Shown here one piece after another: positions 18,719 to 29,500 of a stretch of DNA of 64,000 nt. The stretch's first letter is position 1. Each line of letters opens with the position of its first letter. A program made the translations under genes and the position numbers. A model generated the notes under the pieces. It did no database searches. It was not told where the DNA came from and was given only the letters and a program-made list of their open reading frames with translations. This stretch comes from Pseudoxanthomonas sp. JBR18 (lineage in GTDB: Bacteria > Pseudomonadota > Gammaproteobacteria > Xanthomonadales > Xanthomonadaceae), in NCBI RefSeq assembly GCF_028198165.1, contig NZ_CP116339.1, positions 1,159,001-1,223,000 of the forward strand. Direction: 5' to 3'.

Positions 18719-18747
18719 ACGAAGGGCCGCATGCAGCGGCCCTTCGT
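18719..18747 (-). terminator. Stem-loop downstream of rhlB
   Basis: A 12-bp perfect stem (18719-18730 with 18736-18747) around a five-base loop lies 23 bases after the rhlB stop codon. The T-run is on the other side (+ strand CGTTTT), so on the rhlB strand the tail is the weaker CGTGTGT. It may act in both directions or mainly protect the mRNA end. Confidence 0.6.
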
Positions 18748-18769
18748 TTTCCTTGCCGGGTCGACCGGC

Positions 18770-20539
18770 TCAGCCACCGACCATCGACTTGATCTTGCGC
18801 CCCAGGCGGGTCAGGAACGAGTCGTTGCCGGCTGCCGGCGCAGGCACGGCAGGGGCCGGGACCGGCTTGGGCGGCTTGGGGCTGGCCACGCGGGGGGGCT
18901 TGGGCGCGGCGCTGGTCGACGAGGTCTCCCCGTTGGCGCTGGCGGGCGTCTCTCCCCCTTCCAGCGGACGACCGTGACGCCGACGACGGCGCTTGCGCGG
19001 ACGCTTCTCGCCCTCGGGCGCCTGCGCGTCGGGTGCGCCACCCGGAACCGGGGCGGACGGCGTGGCCACGGTGTCGACGGCAACCTCGGCAGGCGCGGTC
19101 GCCACCGCGCCATCCGCTGCGGGCTCGGCGCGTGGCCGGCGCGGCGGGCGCGGACCACGGCTGCCTGCGCCACTGCCGGCGCTCTCGCCACTGCGCCCAC
19201 CCTCGCGTGGACCACGACGACCGCCGCCGCTGGAACGCCCGCCGCCACGACGCGCCTCGTCGGCGGCCTTCTGCTCGCGGGCCTCGCGGAAGATCGCGCT
19301 GACGCTCTCGGCCTCTTCCCCGTCCTCGCCTGCCGGCGGCGCGGCGCGCTCGGGGCGCGGCAGCGGCGTCAGCAGTTCGGCGGTGACCGGTTCGACCGGG
19401 ATCTTCTGCTCGATGTAGGCCTCGATGTCCGGCAGGCTCATCGCATAGCGCTCGCAGGCGAAACTGATCGCGTCGCCCTCCGCACCCAGGCGTGCGGTCC
19501 GGCCGATGCGATGCACGTAGTCCTCGGCATCGAACGGCAGGTCGTAGTTGTAGACGTGGCTGATGCCGTCGATGTGCAGGCCGCGCGCAGCCACATCGGT
19601 GGCCACCAGCAGCTCCAGCTGGCCGGCCTGGAAGCGCTTGAGCAGGGTCTCGCGCTTCTTCTGCGGCACGTCGCCGGACAGCACGCCGACACGGTAGCCG
19701 GCCTTTTCCAGGGCCCGGGCCACGCGCTCGACGAAGGCCTTGGTGTTGACGAACACCATCGTGCGGGCGCCCTCGCTGCGCGAGAGCAGGCCCAGCAGCA
19801 GCGGGATCTTCTCGTCGTCGGCCGGCAGGTACATGCGCTGGCGCACGCGCGAGGCGGTGACGGTTTCGGTCTCGACCACGAGCTTTTCCGGCTCGTTCAT
19901 GTGCTCGTACGCCAGCTCGAGCACGCGATGGCTTAGGGTGGCGCTGAACAGCAGGGTCTGCCGCGTGGTGCGCTCGGGCATGCGCCGCAGCAGGAAGCGG
20001 ATGTCCTTGATGAAGCCCAGGTCGAACATCCGGTCGGCCTCGTCCATCACGCACACCTCGCAGGCGTGCAGGGAGACGACCTTGTGCTGCTTGACGTAGT
20101 CGATCAGGCGGCCCGGGGTGGCGATGATGATGTCCACGCCCTGCTGCAGCAGCTCACGCTGCTTGTCGTAGTCCACCCCGCCGTAGACCAGCGCGAAGCG
20201 CAGGCCCAGCGTCGAGCCGAACTTCACCGCGTCCTTGTGGATCTGGATGGCCAGCTCGCGGGTCGGCGCCATGATCAGCGCGCGCGGATCCTCGGGCTTG
20301 CGATCGGCCAGCGCCGGCCGGGTCAGCAGGCGGTTCATGACCGCGACCAGGAAGGCCAGGGTCTTGCCGGTGCCGGTCTGGGCCTGTCCGGCCACGTCGC
20401 GGCCGGCCAGGGCCACCGGCAAGGTCAGGGCCTGGATCGGCGTACAGCGTGAGAAACCGGCCGCATCCAGCCCGGCCAGCAGGTCGGGATGGAGCGTGAA
20501 GGAGTTGAAGGTGATGTCGGTTAGGGGCTTGTCGCTCAT
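18770..20539 (-). CDS. rhlB: DEAD-box ATP-dependent RNA helicase RhlB
   Basis: A 589-residue helicase. The ATG at 20539 gives [20 protein letters not shown], then a Q-motif region ([11 protein letters not shown]), [46 protein letters not shown] and [10 protein letters not shown]. The core ends near residue 410; the remaining 180 or so residues are a disordered Arg/Gly/Ala/Pro-rich tail with patches such as KRRRRRRHG, ending in the motif [13 protein letters not shown]. RhlB unwinds RNA for the RNase E degradosome, and long basic tails are seen in xanthomonad RhlB. It is divergent from trxA-rho. Confidence 0.93.
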   Translation of the reverse strand: MSDKPLTDITFNSFTLHPDLLAGLDAAGFSRCTPIQALTLPVALAGRDVAGQAQTGTGKTLAFLVAVMNRLLTRPALADRKPEDPRALIMAPTRELAIQIHKDAVKFGSTLGLRFALVYGGVDYDKQRELLQQGVDIIIATPGRLIDYVKQHKVVSLHACEVCVMDEADRMFDLGFIKDIRFLLRRMPERTTRQTLLFSATLSHRVLELAYEHMNEPEKLVVETETVTASRVRQRMYLPADDEKIPLLLGLLSRSEGARTMVFVNTKAFVERVARALEKAGYRVGVLSGDVPQKKRETLLKRFQAGQLELLVATDVAARGLHIDGISHVYNYDLPFDAEDYVHRIGRTARLGAEGDAISFACERYAMSLPDIEAYIEQKIPVEPVTAELLTPLPRPERAAPPAGEDGEEAESVSAIFREAREQKAADEARRGGGRSSGGGRRGPREGGRSGESAGSGAGSRGPRPPRRPRAEPAADGAVATAPAEVAVDTVATPSAPVPGGAPDAQAPEGEKRPRKRRRRRHGRPLEGGETPASANGETSSTSAAPKPPRVASPKPPKPVPAPAVPAPAAGNDSFLTRLGRKIKSMVGG

Positions 20540-20762
20540 GAATTCTCTTTGCGCCGCAGCGCAGGGGCGACGGCAGGCTGAAGGGGCGGGGGGATCCGCT
20601 TGCATCGCCGGCACCTACGGTCGCAAACTGGCGACATCGATGCCGGGTGGCGCGGCCGTACCCCCGCATGCAGGGCTTGATCTGGCCGCGAAGCGCCCCA
20701 ATTTTACCGCATCTGGCGGCCATCTTCGGCCCCCGCACCGCGAAAACCCCATGGAGACCCCG

Positions 20763-21104
20763 ATGAGCGACAAGGTGACCCACGTCGGCGACGCCGATTT
20801 CGACGCCGCCGTATTGCAGTCCGACGAACCCGTCCTGGTGGACTTCTGGGCCGAATGGTGCGGTCCGTGCAAGATGATCGCCCCGGTCCTGGACGAACTG
20901 GCCAACAGCTACGAGGGCCGCCTGAAGGTGGTCAAGCTGAACGTGGACGACAACCGCGCCACGGCCATCAAGTACCACGTGCGCAATATCCCGCTGCTGC
21001 TGCTGTTCAAGGACGGCCAGGTCCAGGCCACCCAGGTCGGCGCGGTTGGCAAGGGGCAGCTGACCCAGATGATCGACAAGGCCATCGGCGCCCAGGCGGC
21101 CTGA
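20763..21104 (+). CDS. trxA: Thioredoxin
   Basis: A 113-residue cytoplasmic disulfide reductase with active site WCGPC (C33, C36) in [20 protein letters not shown], and the cis-proline loop changed to NIPLLLLF (family: IPTLLLF, with cis-Pro after Ile). The ATG at 20763 is preceded by GGAG. The rho gene follows 228 bp downstream on the same strand, the same order as in E. coli and other xanthomonads. Confidence 0.95.
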   Translation: MSDKVTHVGDADFDAAVLQSDEPVLVDFWAEWCGPCKMIAPVLDELANSYEGRLKVVKLNVDDNRATAIKYHVRNIPLLLLFKDGQVQATQVGAVGKGQLTQMIDKAIGAQAA

Positions 21105-21162
21105 TGACCCGCCTGGCCGCGCCTCCGGCGCACCGCCAGGCCTGAATCCGCTGCAACCCGTC

Positions 21163-21190
21163 GCCGGAGCGCGCTTGAAGCCGCTCCGGC
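21163..21190 (+). promoter_or_regulatory. GC-rich hairpin in the rho leader
   Basis: Nine paired bases (21163-21171 with 21182-21190) and a ten-base loop, with no T-run, lie between trxA and rho. rho is autoregulated by attenuation in E. coli, so a structured leader is plausible, but this hairpin could equally be a weak end for the trxA transcript. Confidence 0.3.
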
Positions 21191-21332
21191 ACGGTGCTAC
21201 TGTCAAGACATCCGGCGCTCGGGGCTTTCGCGCCGCACCCCCTCTGCAGTACCACACACCCTCACTTCAACAGCCGCCCGCGCCCGTTCGTGCCGCCGGC
21301 AGGCTCGCAACCTCTCAGCGAGGAATCGCACT

Positions 21333-23147
21333 TTGTCCGACAGCAATGAAACCGGCGCCGTTACCGCCGAGAAGCGCGTGCGCAAGCCGCGCGTGAGCAA
21401 GGCCGCCGCCAGCAAGACCGATACCGCGGCCCCGCAGGCCGCCCTGGCCCTCGACACCGCCCCGCCCGCCGCCAAACCGGCCGAAGCACCGGCTCCGCCG
21501 CGTGCCACGCCAGCGCCGCCCGCCCCGACCCCCGCCCCGCAAGCCGAAGCTTCTGCGCCCACGCCGCGCGCCGAAGGAGGCAATGAGTCCGCAGGCGGCG
21601 AGCCGCGCAACAGCGGTCAGCAGGTCACCGCGGAAGGTGGCCAGCAGCACAACGGCCAGAATGGGCAGAACGGCGGCGGCAATGGCCAGCGCCCGCAGCA
21701 CAACGCCCAGCAGAACAACGGCCCGCAGGGCCAGGGCGGCCGCCGCGAGCGCTTCCGCAATCGCCGTGACCGCGACCGCAACCGCGGTGGCGGCGGCGAC
21801 CGCTTCAACGATGGTTTCCCGCAGGACGGCGCCAGTGACAATTTCGTCCCGCGCCCGCATCCGCAGGTCCCCGAGGGCTTCCCGCAGTATTCGCTGAGCG
21901 ACCTCAAGCGCATGCCGGCGCACAAGCTGCTGGAGATCGCCGAGCAGCTGCAGATCACCGACGGGGTGGCCCGCGCCCGCAAGCAGGACGTGATTTTCGC
22001 CCTGTTGAAGGTGCTGACCCGCCATGGCGAAGGCGTGGCCGCCGACGGCGTGCTGGAAATCCTGCCCGATGGCTTCGGCTTCCTGCGCGCGGCCGAGGCC
22101 AGCTACCTGGCCGGCCCTGACGATACCTACATCTCGCCCAGCCAGATCCGTCGCTTCAACCTGCGCACCGGCGACCACATCGCCGGCCGCATCCGCTTCC
22201 CCAAGGACGGCGAGCGCTACTTCGCGCTGAACATCGTCGACACCATCAACGGTGAGCCGATCGAGGCCAGCAAGGGCAAGGTGCTGTTCGAGAACCTGAC
22301 CCCGCTGTTCCCGCGCAAGCGCTTCACCCTGGAGCGCGGCAACGGCTCGTCCGAGGACATCGCCGGCCGCATCCTGGACCTGATGGCACCGCAGGGCAAA
22401 GGCCAGCGCGCCCTGATCGTCTCCCCGCCTAAGGCCGGTAAGACGATGATGATGCAGCAGGTGGCCACGGCCATCACCACCAATCATCCAGACGTACACC
22501 TGATCGTGCTGCTCATCGACGAGCGTCCGGAAGAAGTGACCGAAATGCAGCGCACCGTGCGCGGCGAGGTCATCTCCTCCACCTTCGACGAACCGGCCGC
22601 GCGCCACGTGCAGGTCGCCGAAATGGTCATCGAGCGCGCCAAGCGCCTGGTCGAGCACAAGAAGGACGTGGTGATCATGCTCGACTCGATCACCCGCCTG
22701 GCCCGCGCTTACAACAACGTGGTGCCCTCCTCGGGCAAGGTGCTCACTGGCGGCGTGGACGCCAACGCCCTGCATCGCCCGAAGCGCTTCTTCGGCGCGG
22801 CGCGCAACGTGGAGGAAGGCGGCTCGCTGACCATCATCGCCACCGCGCTGGTGGAGACCGGCTCGAAGATGGACGAGGTGATCTACGAAGAGTTCAAGGG
22901 CACCGGCAACAGCGAAGTGCATCTGAATCGTCGCATCACCGAGAAGCGCGTGTACCCGGCCATCGACATCAACCGCTCGGGCACCCGTCGCGAGGACCTG
23001 CTGATCGAGCCGGAGCTGCTGCAGAAGATCTGGATCCTGCGCAAGCTGCTGCACCCGATGGACGAAATCGCCGCGATGGAGTTCATGCTCGACAAGATGA
23101 AGAACACCAAGTCCAACGACGAGTTCTTCTCTTCGATGAAGCGCTAA
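21333..23147 (+). CDS. rho: Transcription termination factor Rho with long disordered N-terminal extension
   Basis: A 604-residue protein starting at a TTG (GAGGA upstream); there is no in-frame ATG before the conserved part. Residues about 1-186 are extra compared with the 419-residue E. coli protein: an Ala/Pro/Lys segment, then a Gln/Asn/Gly-rich stretch (about 95-137) and an RGG-like basic stretch (about 137-155). From about 187 it is standard Rho: the Rho_N RNA-binding domain, DGFGFLR cold-shock domain, P-loop [23 protein letters not shown], and the R-loop TGGVDANAL. Hexameric RNA helicase that ends transcription. A perfect intrinsic terminator follows. Confidence 0.95.
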   Translation: MSDSNETGAVTAEKRVRKPRVSKAAASKTDTAAPQAALALDTAPPAAKPAEAPAPPRATPAPPAPTPAPQAEASAPTPRAEGGNESAGGEPRNSGQQVTAEGGQQHNGQNGQNGGGNGQRPQHNAQQNNGPQGQGGRRERFRNRRDRDRNRGGGGDRFNDGFPQDGASDNFVPRPHPQVPEGFPQYSLSDLKRMPAHKLLEIAEQLQITDGVARARKQDVIFALLKVLTRHGEGVAADGVLEILPDGFGFLRAAEASYLAGPDDTYISPSQIRRFNLRTGDHIAGRIRFPKDGERYFALNIVDTINGEPIEASKGKVLFENLTPLFPRKRFTLERGNGSSEDIAGRILDLMAPQGKGQRALIVSPPKAGKTMMMQQVATAITTNHPDVHLIVLLIDERPEEVTEMQRTVRGEVISSTFDEPAARHVQVAEMVIERAKRLVEHKKDVVIMLDSITRLARAYNNVVPSSGKVLTGGVDANALHRPKRFFGAARNVEEGGSLTIIATALVETGSKMDEVIYEEFKGTGNSEVHLNRRITEKRVYPAIDINRSGTRREDLLIEPELLQKIWILRKLLHPMDEIAAMEFMLDKMKNTKSNDEFFSSMKR

Positions 23148-23168
23148 GGCCTCGGGCCCGACTGCCGC

Positions 23169-23198
23169 AAAAAAGCCCCGCTTGCGCGGGGCTTTTTT
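23169..23198 (+). terminator. Rho-independent terminator of rho
   Basis: A 13-bp inverted repeat (23169-23181 with 23186-23198; AAAAAAGCCCCGC and its complement) around the loop TTGC, ending in T6. The A-run/T-run symmetry allows function on both strands, which fits the convergent TonB_C gene. Confidence 0.92.
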
Positions 23199-23267
23199 GA
23201 TCCGGGGGTCTTACCGCCGGTCTGGTCCGACCCTGGTTTCTTACGAGCCCAGAATCGCTCCGCCACC

Positions 23268-24128
23268 TCAGCTGGCGCCAAGCGGCGAGCGCAGGTGCAG
23301 GCCGACCCCCACCTGGCTGGGCTGCCCGGCCGCGCCGGCATCCACGCCCGCGTCGGCGGCCATGTCCGGCGTTGCCCACGGCACAGGCTGGCGTGGCCCG
23401 GGGACGTAGGCGCGCCAGTGGTTCTCCCCTTTGGACGGCAAGTCCTCACCGACGCTGAAGGACACCGGCACGCGCACCTGCCAGTACGCATCGTCGACCG
23501 TGTCTCCGCGCGTGGGCGGGGTAAAGGACCAGTGCCTCGCGCCGCTGAGGGCGGCCTGCTCCAGGATGCGGCGCCACTTGTCCATCCTCGGCGCGCTGTC
23601 CACGACGCGCAGGTTGGTCTGCTCGGCCGCGACATCTTCGACCTGGCCGTCCCGCCCAACCCGCACCAGCACATAGACATCGCCCCCCACGCCGCTCTGC
23701 GCCGCCGCCATGGGGTAGGAAGGCGGCTTCATGTCGCGACTTTGCACGCGCTCGCCCGGCTCAGGCTCACCGTCGAACTGCGCGCTGACCACGCTCAGGC
23801 CATAGCGATCCTCGCCCAGCTTGCGGGCCACCAGGCGCAGGCGCATGAGCGAGCGCGCCGCGACGGCATGCCCTTCCCGCTCCACCGGCTCGAAGCGCCA
23901 GGCGGGAATCAGCTGGTCCAGCAGCCCGGTCACTTCCGGCGGCAGGTCCTCTCGCCCGGCGACGCTGAAGTTGCGCACCTGACCCTGCGGGCTGATCTGG
24001 ATCTCGCCGGACACCAGCATGGACGCCTCGACCGTCTGGCGTACCGCCCTGGCCGTCTGCGCCTGGGCGCCCATCGACAGCATCAGCAGGGCCACGCCCC
24101 CTCCTGTCCACCATCCCATTTTCGGCAT
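23268..24128 (-). CDS. Secreted TonB C-terminal domain protein (energy-transducer-like)
   Basis: A 286-residue protein. The ATG at 24128 is preceded by AAAGGAG. An N-terminal Sec signal (GGGVALLMLSMGAQAQ) is followed by two modules with TonB_C character; the clearer one, around residues 155-235, contains PPSYPMAAAQSGVGGDVYVLVRVGRDGQVEDV and ends at HWSFTPPTRG. Ordinary TonB keeps its N-terminal helix as a membrane anchor and has a Pro-rich spacer; here the helix looks cleavable and no Pro spacer is seen, so it is unlikely to act as a classical energy transducer. Role unknown. Confidence 0.65.
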   Translation of the reverse strand: MPKMGWWTGGGVALLMLSMGAQAQTARAVRQTVEASMLVSGEIQISPQGQVRNFSVAGREDLPPEVTGLLDQLIPAWRFEPVEREGHAVAARSLMRLRLVARKLGEDRYGLSVVSAQFDGEPEPGERVQSRDMKPPSYPMAAAQSGVGGDVYVLVRVGRDGQVEDVAAEQTNLRVVDSAPRMDKWRRILEQAALSGARHWSFTPPTRGDTVDDAYWQVRVPVSFSVGEDLPSKGENHWRAYVPGPRQPVPWATPDMAADAGVDAGAAGQPSQVGVGLHLRSPLGAS

Positions 24129-24276
24129 GGTCCGCGCTCCTTTGCGATTGAAGAGCAGCCAGCGTAGATGCAGGAATCGCGTCAGGCAAAACCGGGATTG
24201 AACACAGCATCCAGCACGCGTCCTCCCCCGGCGCGCGAGGCGCACCGCATAATGCGGGCCGTTCCTGGAGATTCCT

Positions 24277-26073
24277 ATGCACAGCGGCGGCCTCGAAATT
24301 GCCCTGCTCTTCTTGCTGGCTGGCGTCATCGCCGTCCCGGCGTTCAAGCGCTTCGGGCTGGGCGCGGTGCTGGCCTACCTGGCCGCTGGCGTTGCGCTGG
24401 GGCCGTTCGGCTTCGGCTTCGTGCGCGATGCCGAGCGCATCCTCAACGCCTCGGAAGTCGGCGTGGTGATGCTGCTGTTCGTGATCGGGCTGGAGCTTTC
24501 GCCCTCGCGCCTGAAGGTGATGCGCAAGCCGGTCTTCGGCACCGGTGGCCTGCAGGTGCTGCTGAGCACCCTGCTGCTGGGCGGGATCTGCCTGGCGCTG
24601 GGCCTGAGCTGGAAGGCCGCGCTGGTGGTCGGCATGGGCCTGGCGCTGTCGTCCACGGCGGTGAGCCTGCAACTGCTCGCAGAGCGCAAGGAGCTGACCA
24701 CCGATTACGGACGCACCGGCTTTGCGGTGCTGCTGTTCCAGGACCTGGCGGCGATCCCGTTGCTGGCGGCCATCCCGCTGCTGGGCGGCGCCAAGAACCA
24801 GACCCTGACCTGGTCGATGGCGCTCCACGCGGTGGGCGCCATCGTCATCGTTATCGTGTTCGGGCGCCTGCTGCTGCGGCAGATGTTCCGCATCGTGGCG
24901 CGCACGCGCATGCCCGAGGTCTTCACCGCCAGCGCGCTGCTGGTGGTGCTGGGCACGGCGTGGTTCATGCAGCTGGCGGGACTGAGCGCCGGCCTGGGCG
25001 CGTTCCTGGCCGGCGTGCTCCTGTCCGATTCGGAATTCCGGCACGAGCTGGAATCGCAGATCGAGCCCTTCAAGAGCCTGCTGCTGGGGCTGTTCTTCAT
25101 CGCCATCGGCATGACCGTGGACCTGGACCGCATCCGCAACGAACCGTGGATCATCGCCGCCGGCGTCGTCGCGCTGCTGCTGATCAAGGTGGGCGTGCTG
25201 GTCGCGCTCGGGCGCTGGCAGCAGCAGATGACCTGGCGCTCGGCGCTCAAGCTGGGCGGCGTGTTGTGGCTGGGCGGTGAGTTCGCCTTCGTGGTGTTCA
25301 ACCAGGCCGAGGCCTCGCAGCTGCTGAGCACCGAGCACCATGACCGGCTGGTGGCCATGGTCGGCCTGTCGATGGCGGCCACCCCGCTGCTGCTCATCGC
25401 CGCCGGGCGCTGGCTGGACAAGGCCCCGGTCGGTCCCAAGCGCGCCTTCGAAGAGGTCGACGATCTGCAGCCCCAGGTGCTGATCGCCGGCATGGGACGC
25501 TTCGGCCAGATCGTGGCCCGCCTGCTGACCGCCCAGCGCGTGCCGTTCGTGGCGCTCGAGCACAGCCCGGAGACGGTCGACACGCTGCGCCGCTTCGGCA
25601 CCGCGCGCCTGTTCTACGGCGACCCCACCCGCCCGGACCTGCTGCGCGCGGCCGGCGCGCAGCACTGCAAGGTCTTCGTGGTGGCCATGGATGACCCCGA
25701 CACCAACATCAAGGCCACCCGCCTGATCCGGCGCATGTACCCGACGGCCACGGTGCTGTCCCGCGCGCGCAACCGCCAGCACGCCTGGCGCCTGATGGAC
25801 CTGAGCGCCGAGCCCTTCCGCGAGACCTTCGGTTCCAGCCTGGAGATGGGCGAACGGGTCATGACCGCGCTGGGCGTGGACGCGGCCACGGCCGCCGAGC
25901 ACACCCAGCGTTTCCGCGCCCATGACGAGAAGCTGCTGCGCGAGCAGTACCTGATCTATGACGACGAAGCGGCACTGCTGCAGACCTCCAAGGACGCGCG
26001 CCGCGACCTGGAACGCCTGTTCGCCGCCGATACCCAGACCTCGACCGACGGCGACACCGCCAGCCGTCCGTAG
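24277..26073 (+). CDS. KefC-type monovalent cation:proton antiporter (CPA2) with RCK/TrkA-N domain
   Basis: A 598-residue protein: about 12 transmembrane helices (residues 5-380) with the CPA2 motifs VVMLLFVIGLELSPSRLKVM and GLALSSTAVSLQLL, then a TrkA-N Rossmann domain from about 400 (VLIAGMGRFGQIVARLL; VFVVAMDDPDTNIKAT). KefB/KefC release potassium under glutathione control during electrophile stress. The ATG at 24277 has GGAG upstream. No KefF/KefG quinone-reductase partner is adjacent. Divergent from the TonB_C gene. Confidence 0.9.
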   Translation: MHSGGLEIALLFLLAGVIAVPAFKRFGLGAVLAYLAAGVALGPFGFGFVRDAERILNASEVGVVMLLFVIGLELSPSRLKVMRKPVFGTGGLQVLLSTLLLGGICLALGLSWKAALVVGMGLALSSTAVSLQLLAERKELTTDYGRTGFAVLLFQDLAAIPLLAAIPLLGGAKNQTLTWSMALHAVGAIVIVIVFGRLLLRQMFRIVARTRMPEVFTASALLVVLGTAWFMQLAGLSAGLGAFLAGVLLSDSEFRHELESQIEPFKSLLLGLFFIAIGMTVDLDRIRNEPWIIAAGVVALLLIKVGVLVALGRWQQQMTWRSALKLGGVLWLGGEFAFVVFNQAEASQLLSTEHHDRLVAMVGLSMAATPLLLIAAGRWLDKAPVGPKRAFEEVDDLQPQVLIAGMGRFGQIVARLLTAQRVPFVALEHSPETVDTLRRFGTARLFYGDPTRPDLLRAAGAQHCKVFVVAMDDPDTNIKATRLIRRMYPTATVLSRARNRQHAWRLMDLSAEPFRETFGSSLEMGERVMTALGVDAATAAEHTQRFRAHDEKLLREQYLIYDDEAALLQTSKDARRDLERLFAADTQTSTDGDTASRP

Positions 26074-26125
26074 CCGGCCCTGCGATTCCAATCAACGGTC
26101 GCGCCGCGCGATCCTCGCCGGGTGC

Positions 26126-26479
26126 TCAGCCCAGGCGCGATCCATTGGGAACGGGCCGCTCCAGCGCGCTGACCACCACACCGGCCTCGGTGTAGACACC
26201 GGTCAGCAGGAACTGCGACTTGAACGGGCCGATCTGCTTTTCGGAGAAGTTGATCACCCCGATGATCTGCCGGCCCACCAGGTCCTGCGGCGCGTACAGA
26301 TCGACGATCTGCGCGCTGGTCTTGCGCTCGCCGTAGGGGCCGAAATCCACCCAGACCTTATAGGCCGGGCGCCGGGCTTCGGGAAACGGTTCGACCCGCA
26401 GCACCGTGCCGGCGACCATCAGCACGCGGTCGAACTCGGACCAGGTGATGGATTCGGCGATGACCGGGCTGGTGGACAT
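26126..26479 (-). CDS. CsaA-like tRNA-binding domain protein
   Basis: A 117-residue single OB-fold protein. [54 protein letters not shown] and the C-terminal [28 protein letters not shown] match CsaA and the tRNA-binding domain of methionyl-tRNA synthetase. CsaA dimers bind tRNA and have chaperone-like activity in Bacillus. It is downstream of the ankyrin gene, separated by 33 bases. Confidence 0.85.
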   Translation of the reverse strand: MSTSPVIAESITWSEFDRVLMVAGTVLRVEPFPEARRPAYKVWVDFGPYGERKTSAQIVDLYAPQDLVGRQIIGVINFSEKQIGPFKSQFLLTGVYTEAGVVVSALERPVPNGSRLG

Positions 26480-26512
26480 GAGGGCGCTGCAGTGGGTCCG
26501 ATCGGGGCCTGA

Positions 26513-29500
26513 TCAGCGCGGATCGCGCAGATAGCGGGCGATGGGCGTGCCGTTGCCGGGCACCAGCGCCGGGGCGAGTTCGCCGGCCACGTCAACGAAG
26601 CCGCGCATGATCGCCACCTCGCGCGCGCTGCGGCCCAGGCCATCGCGCAGTTCCGGATCGGCGCCGGCGCGCAGCAGCCGCTGGACCACCCGCAGCAAGC
26701 CATGCAGTGCCGCCAGATGCAGGGGCCCGAAGCCGCGCGGATCGCGCGCCTCCAGCGAGACCTCTTCGTCCAGCAAGCGCTCGAGCCCGGCCAGGATGAC
26801 GTCCTCGTCGCAGGACGTCCCTGGCTCGGCGCGCGCACCGAGCAAGAGCAACAGCGGGGTCACGGTGGCCGCATCCGCGCCATCGGCTTGCGCGCCGGCC
26901 AGCAGCAAGGTGTCCAGCAGCGCCAGCAGCCGGGCGCGATCGTGGGCGATGAAGCCGAACAGGCAGGCGCAGTGCAGCGAGGTCAGGCCCTGGGCGTCGG
27001 CGGCATGCACGTCGGCGCCCGCGGTGAGCAGGCGCGCGGCGATGTCCGGCAGGCCCAGCGCCGCGGCCAGCATCAGCACGCTGACGCCTCCGGGCAGGCG
27101 GTATTCCAGATCGGCACCGGCGTCGAGCAATGCGCCGACGATGCCGGCCTGGCGCATGCTCACCGCCGCCGACAGCGGCGTGGCGCCCGTACGCGCGGCG
27201 CATTGCGGATCGGCCCCGTGGGCGAGCAGCAGGTCGACCACCGGACGGTGTCCACCGCCGGCGGCGCGCAGCAGCGCGCTGCAGCCCTGGACGTCGGGGG
27301 CGTCGACCGGGAAGCCGAGGTCCAGCAGCTTGCGCACCGCATCGGCATCGCCGGCCATCGCGGCCAACGGCAGATCGCCGGGACGCAGCGTGCGGCCGGG
27401 CAGGGTCCAGCCGCGCCAATCCAGCCAGTCGGCCAGATCGCGCCGGCCACTGGATAGGGCCACGCCCAGCGGGGTCTGCCCATCCGCGGCGCGGGCGTCG
27501 GGCGAGGCGCCACCGGCGATCAGGCGGCGCACCATCGGCACGTTGCCCAGCGCCGTGGCCAGGTGCAAGGCGGACATGCCGCGCGCATCGCGGGTTTCGC
27601 GATCCACGCCGATCACCAGCAAGGCGTCGACCAGCGGCGCCCAGTCCAGGCGCACGGCCAGGGACAGGGGCGGATCGCCGGCGGGCGAGGTGGCAAAGGG
27701 GTCGGCGCCGCGCTGCAGCAGTTCCAAGGCCAGCGCCTGCGCGCCAACCGAATCGGTCCCTGGACTGCAGGCAGCCAGGAAACGCGCAAGGCCGGCCCCG
27801 CCCGCAGGCGACAGCCCGGCATCAAGCAAGACTCGAATCACCGGCTGCGCCGCCGGGCCTCGCGCCAGGTTGGCGTGCAGCGGCACGTCCCCGCGCACGT
27901 CGCGCTCCTCGCCTGCGGCACGGTGGCGCAGCAGCCAGGCCACGGCCTGGGGTGAGGCGAACAGCGCCGGCGCATGCAGGAGGCTGCCCAGTTCTGCGGG
28001 GGTGCACAGGCGCGCCAGTTCGGCCAGGCCGTTGAACTGGCCGCGTTCGAGCGCCTCGCGCAGCAGGCCCAGCGGAGCCTGGTCCGGCGGCGGTTGCTGG
28101 CCCTCGCTGGCCGAGACGGCATTGGGCAGCGGGTAGTCCGGATCCAGCACGGCCACCAGCGACCAACGTCCGGCGGCGGCGGCCAGATCGCTGGCACGCT
28201 GCCCGTCGGGCGTGCGTCGCGCCGGATCCAGGCCCAGCGTCAGCAGGCGCTGCACCAGGGCCGGGGTCACCCGCTCGGCCGCGCAGGCCAGCATCAGCGC
28301 ATCGCGCCCCCGCGCATCGACGGCCTGGCAGTCGGCGCCGGCCGCGGCCAGGGTGTCGAGCACGCGGTGGCGTCCGCCTCGGGCCGCTTCCAGCCAGGGC
28401 GTGGCCTGCGCGTCGTCGCGCGCATCCACGCTGGCGCCGGCTGCCAGGAGCGCGGCCAGGATGTCCTCGTGTCCGGCGAAGGCGGCCTCGTGCAGGGCGC
28501 TGCGTCCGCCCGTCCCACGCGCATCCACCTTGGCCTTGTGACGCAGGAGCAGCTGCACGCCGGCAGCGTCGTCTTCCTCGGTGGCCGCCGCGGCGACCAG
28601 GACCGGCTGGGCGCCAGCGGCCTCAGGCCGGGCCCCGCGCTCGAGCAGGAACTTGGCCAGGCGCCAGTTGCCGGCCAGGCAGGCGATGCCCAGCGGGGTT
28701 AGCCCGTCGCGGTTGCAAGCATCCAGTTCGGCGGCGGCATCGCGCAACAGCGCAGCCACGCCCGGATCGGAACTGCGCGCGGCGTGGTGCAGGGGGGTGT
28801 TGCCGTCGCGATCGGCCTGGCGCGGATCGGCCCCGTTGGTCAGCAGGGTAGTCACCGCGTCGGGACGGCCATGCCAACTGTCGCGGGTCGCGGCAAGCAG
28901 CGGGGTCATGCCGGCGTGGGCCTGGTTGAGGTCGATTCCGCGGGCGATCAGCTGGCGCAGCAGTCGAAGATCGGGCAGCACCGCCGCCAGCACGGCCAGG
29001 CTGCGCTGGTCGCGGGCATCGGCGGGCGGCAGTGCCCGTGGATCGGCGCCGGCCTCGATCAATTCAAGCGCACGCTCGACCCGGCCACTGCGGGCGGCCT
29101 CGTACAGCGCGGCGACCTGCGCCGGCCCTGACGCCGGACGCGGCGCGGGGGCGAGGACCGGCTCCATCACGGGCGCCGGGGGCTGGGGCCGGGCCGCCGC
29201 GCGGCCGGGCATTTCCAGGACCGGAAGGCCACCGCTGCGCGGGGTGCGCTGCAGGCCCCAGTGCATCAGCGGCAGGGCAATCACGTAGACCGCCGCCCCC
29301 AGACCACGCAGGTGGCCGGGCCACAGCGCCGGCCACGCAAGCGCCAGACCCGTACCGATGGCGAGCGCGGCCGCGAACGCGACAACCAGGCCATGCCAGT
29401 CGCCCGCATCGCGCTCGAGCATGAGGCGCCAGTGCCGCGACAGGCGCCCGCCCTGGCATTCCACCGCTTGCCACAGCGGCCAGGTGCGCCACAGCAGAAT

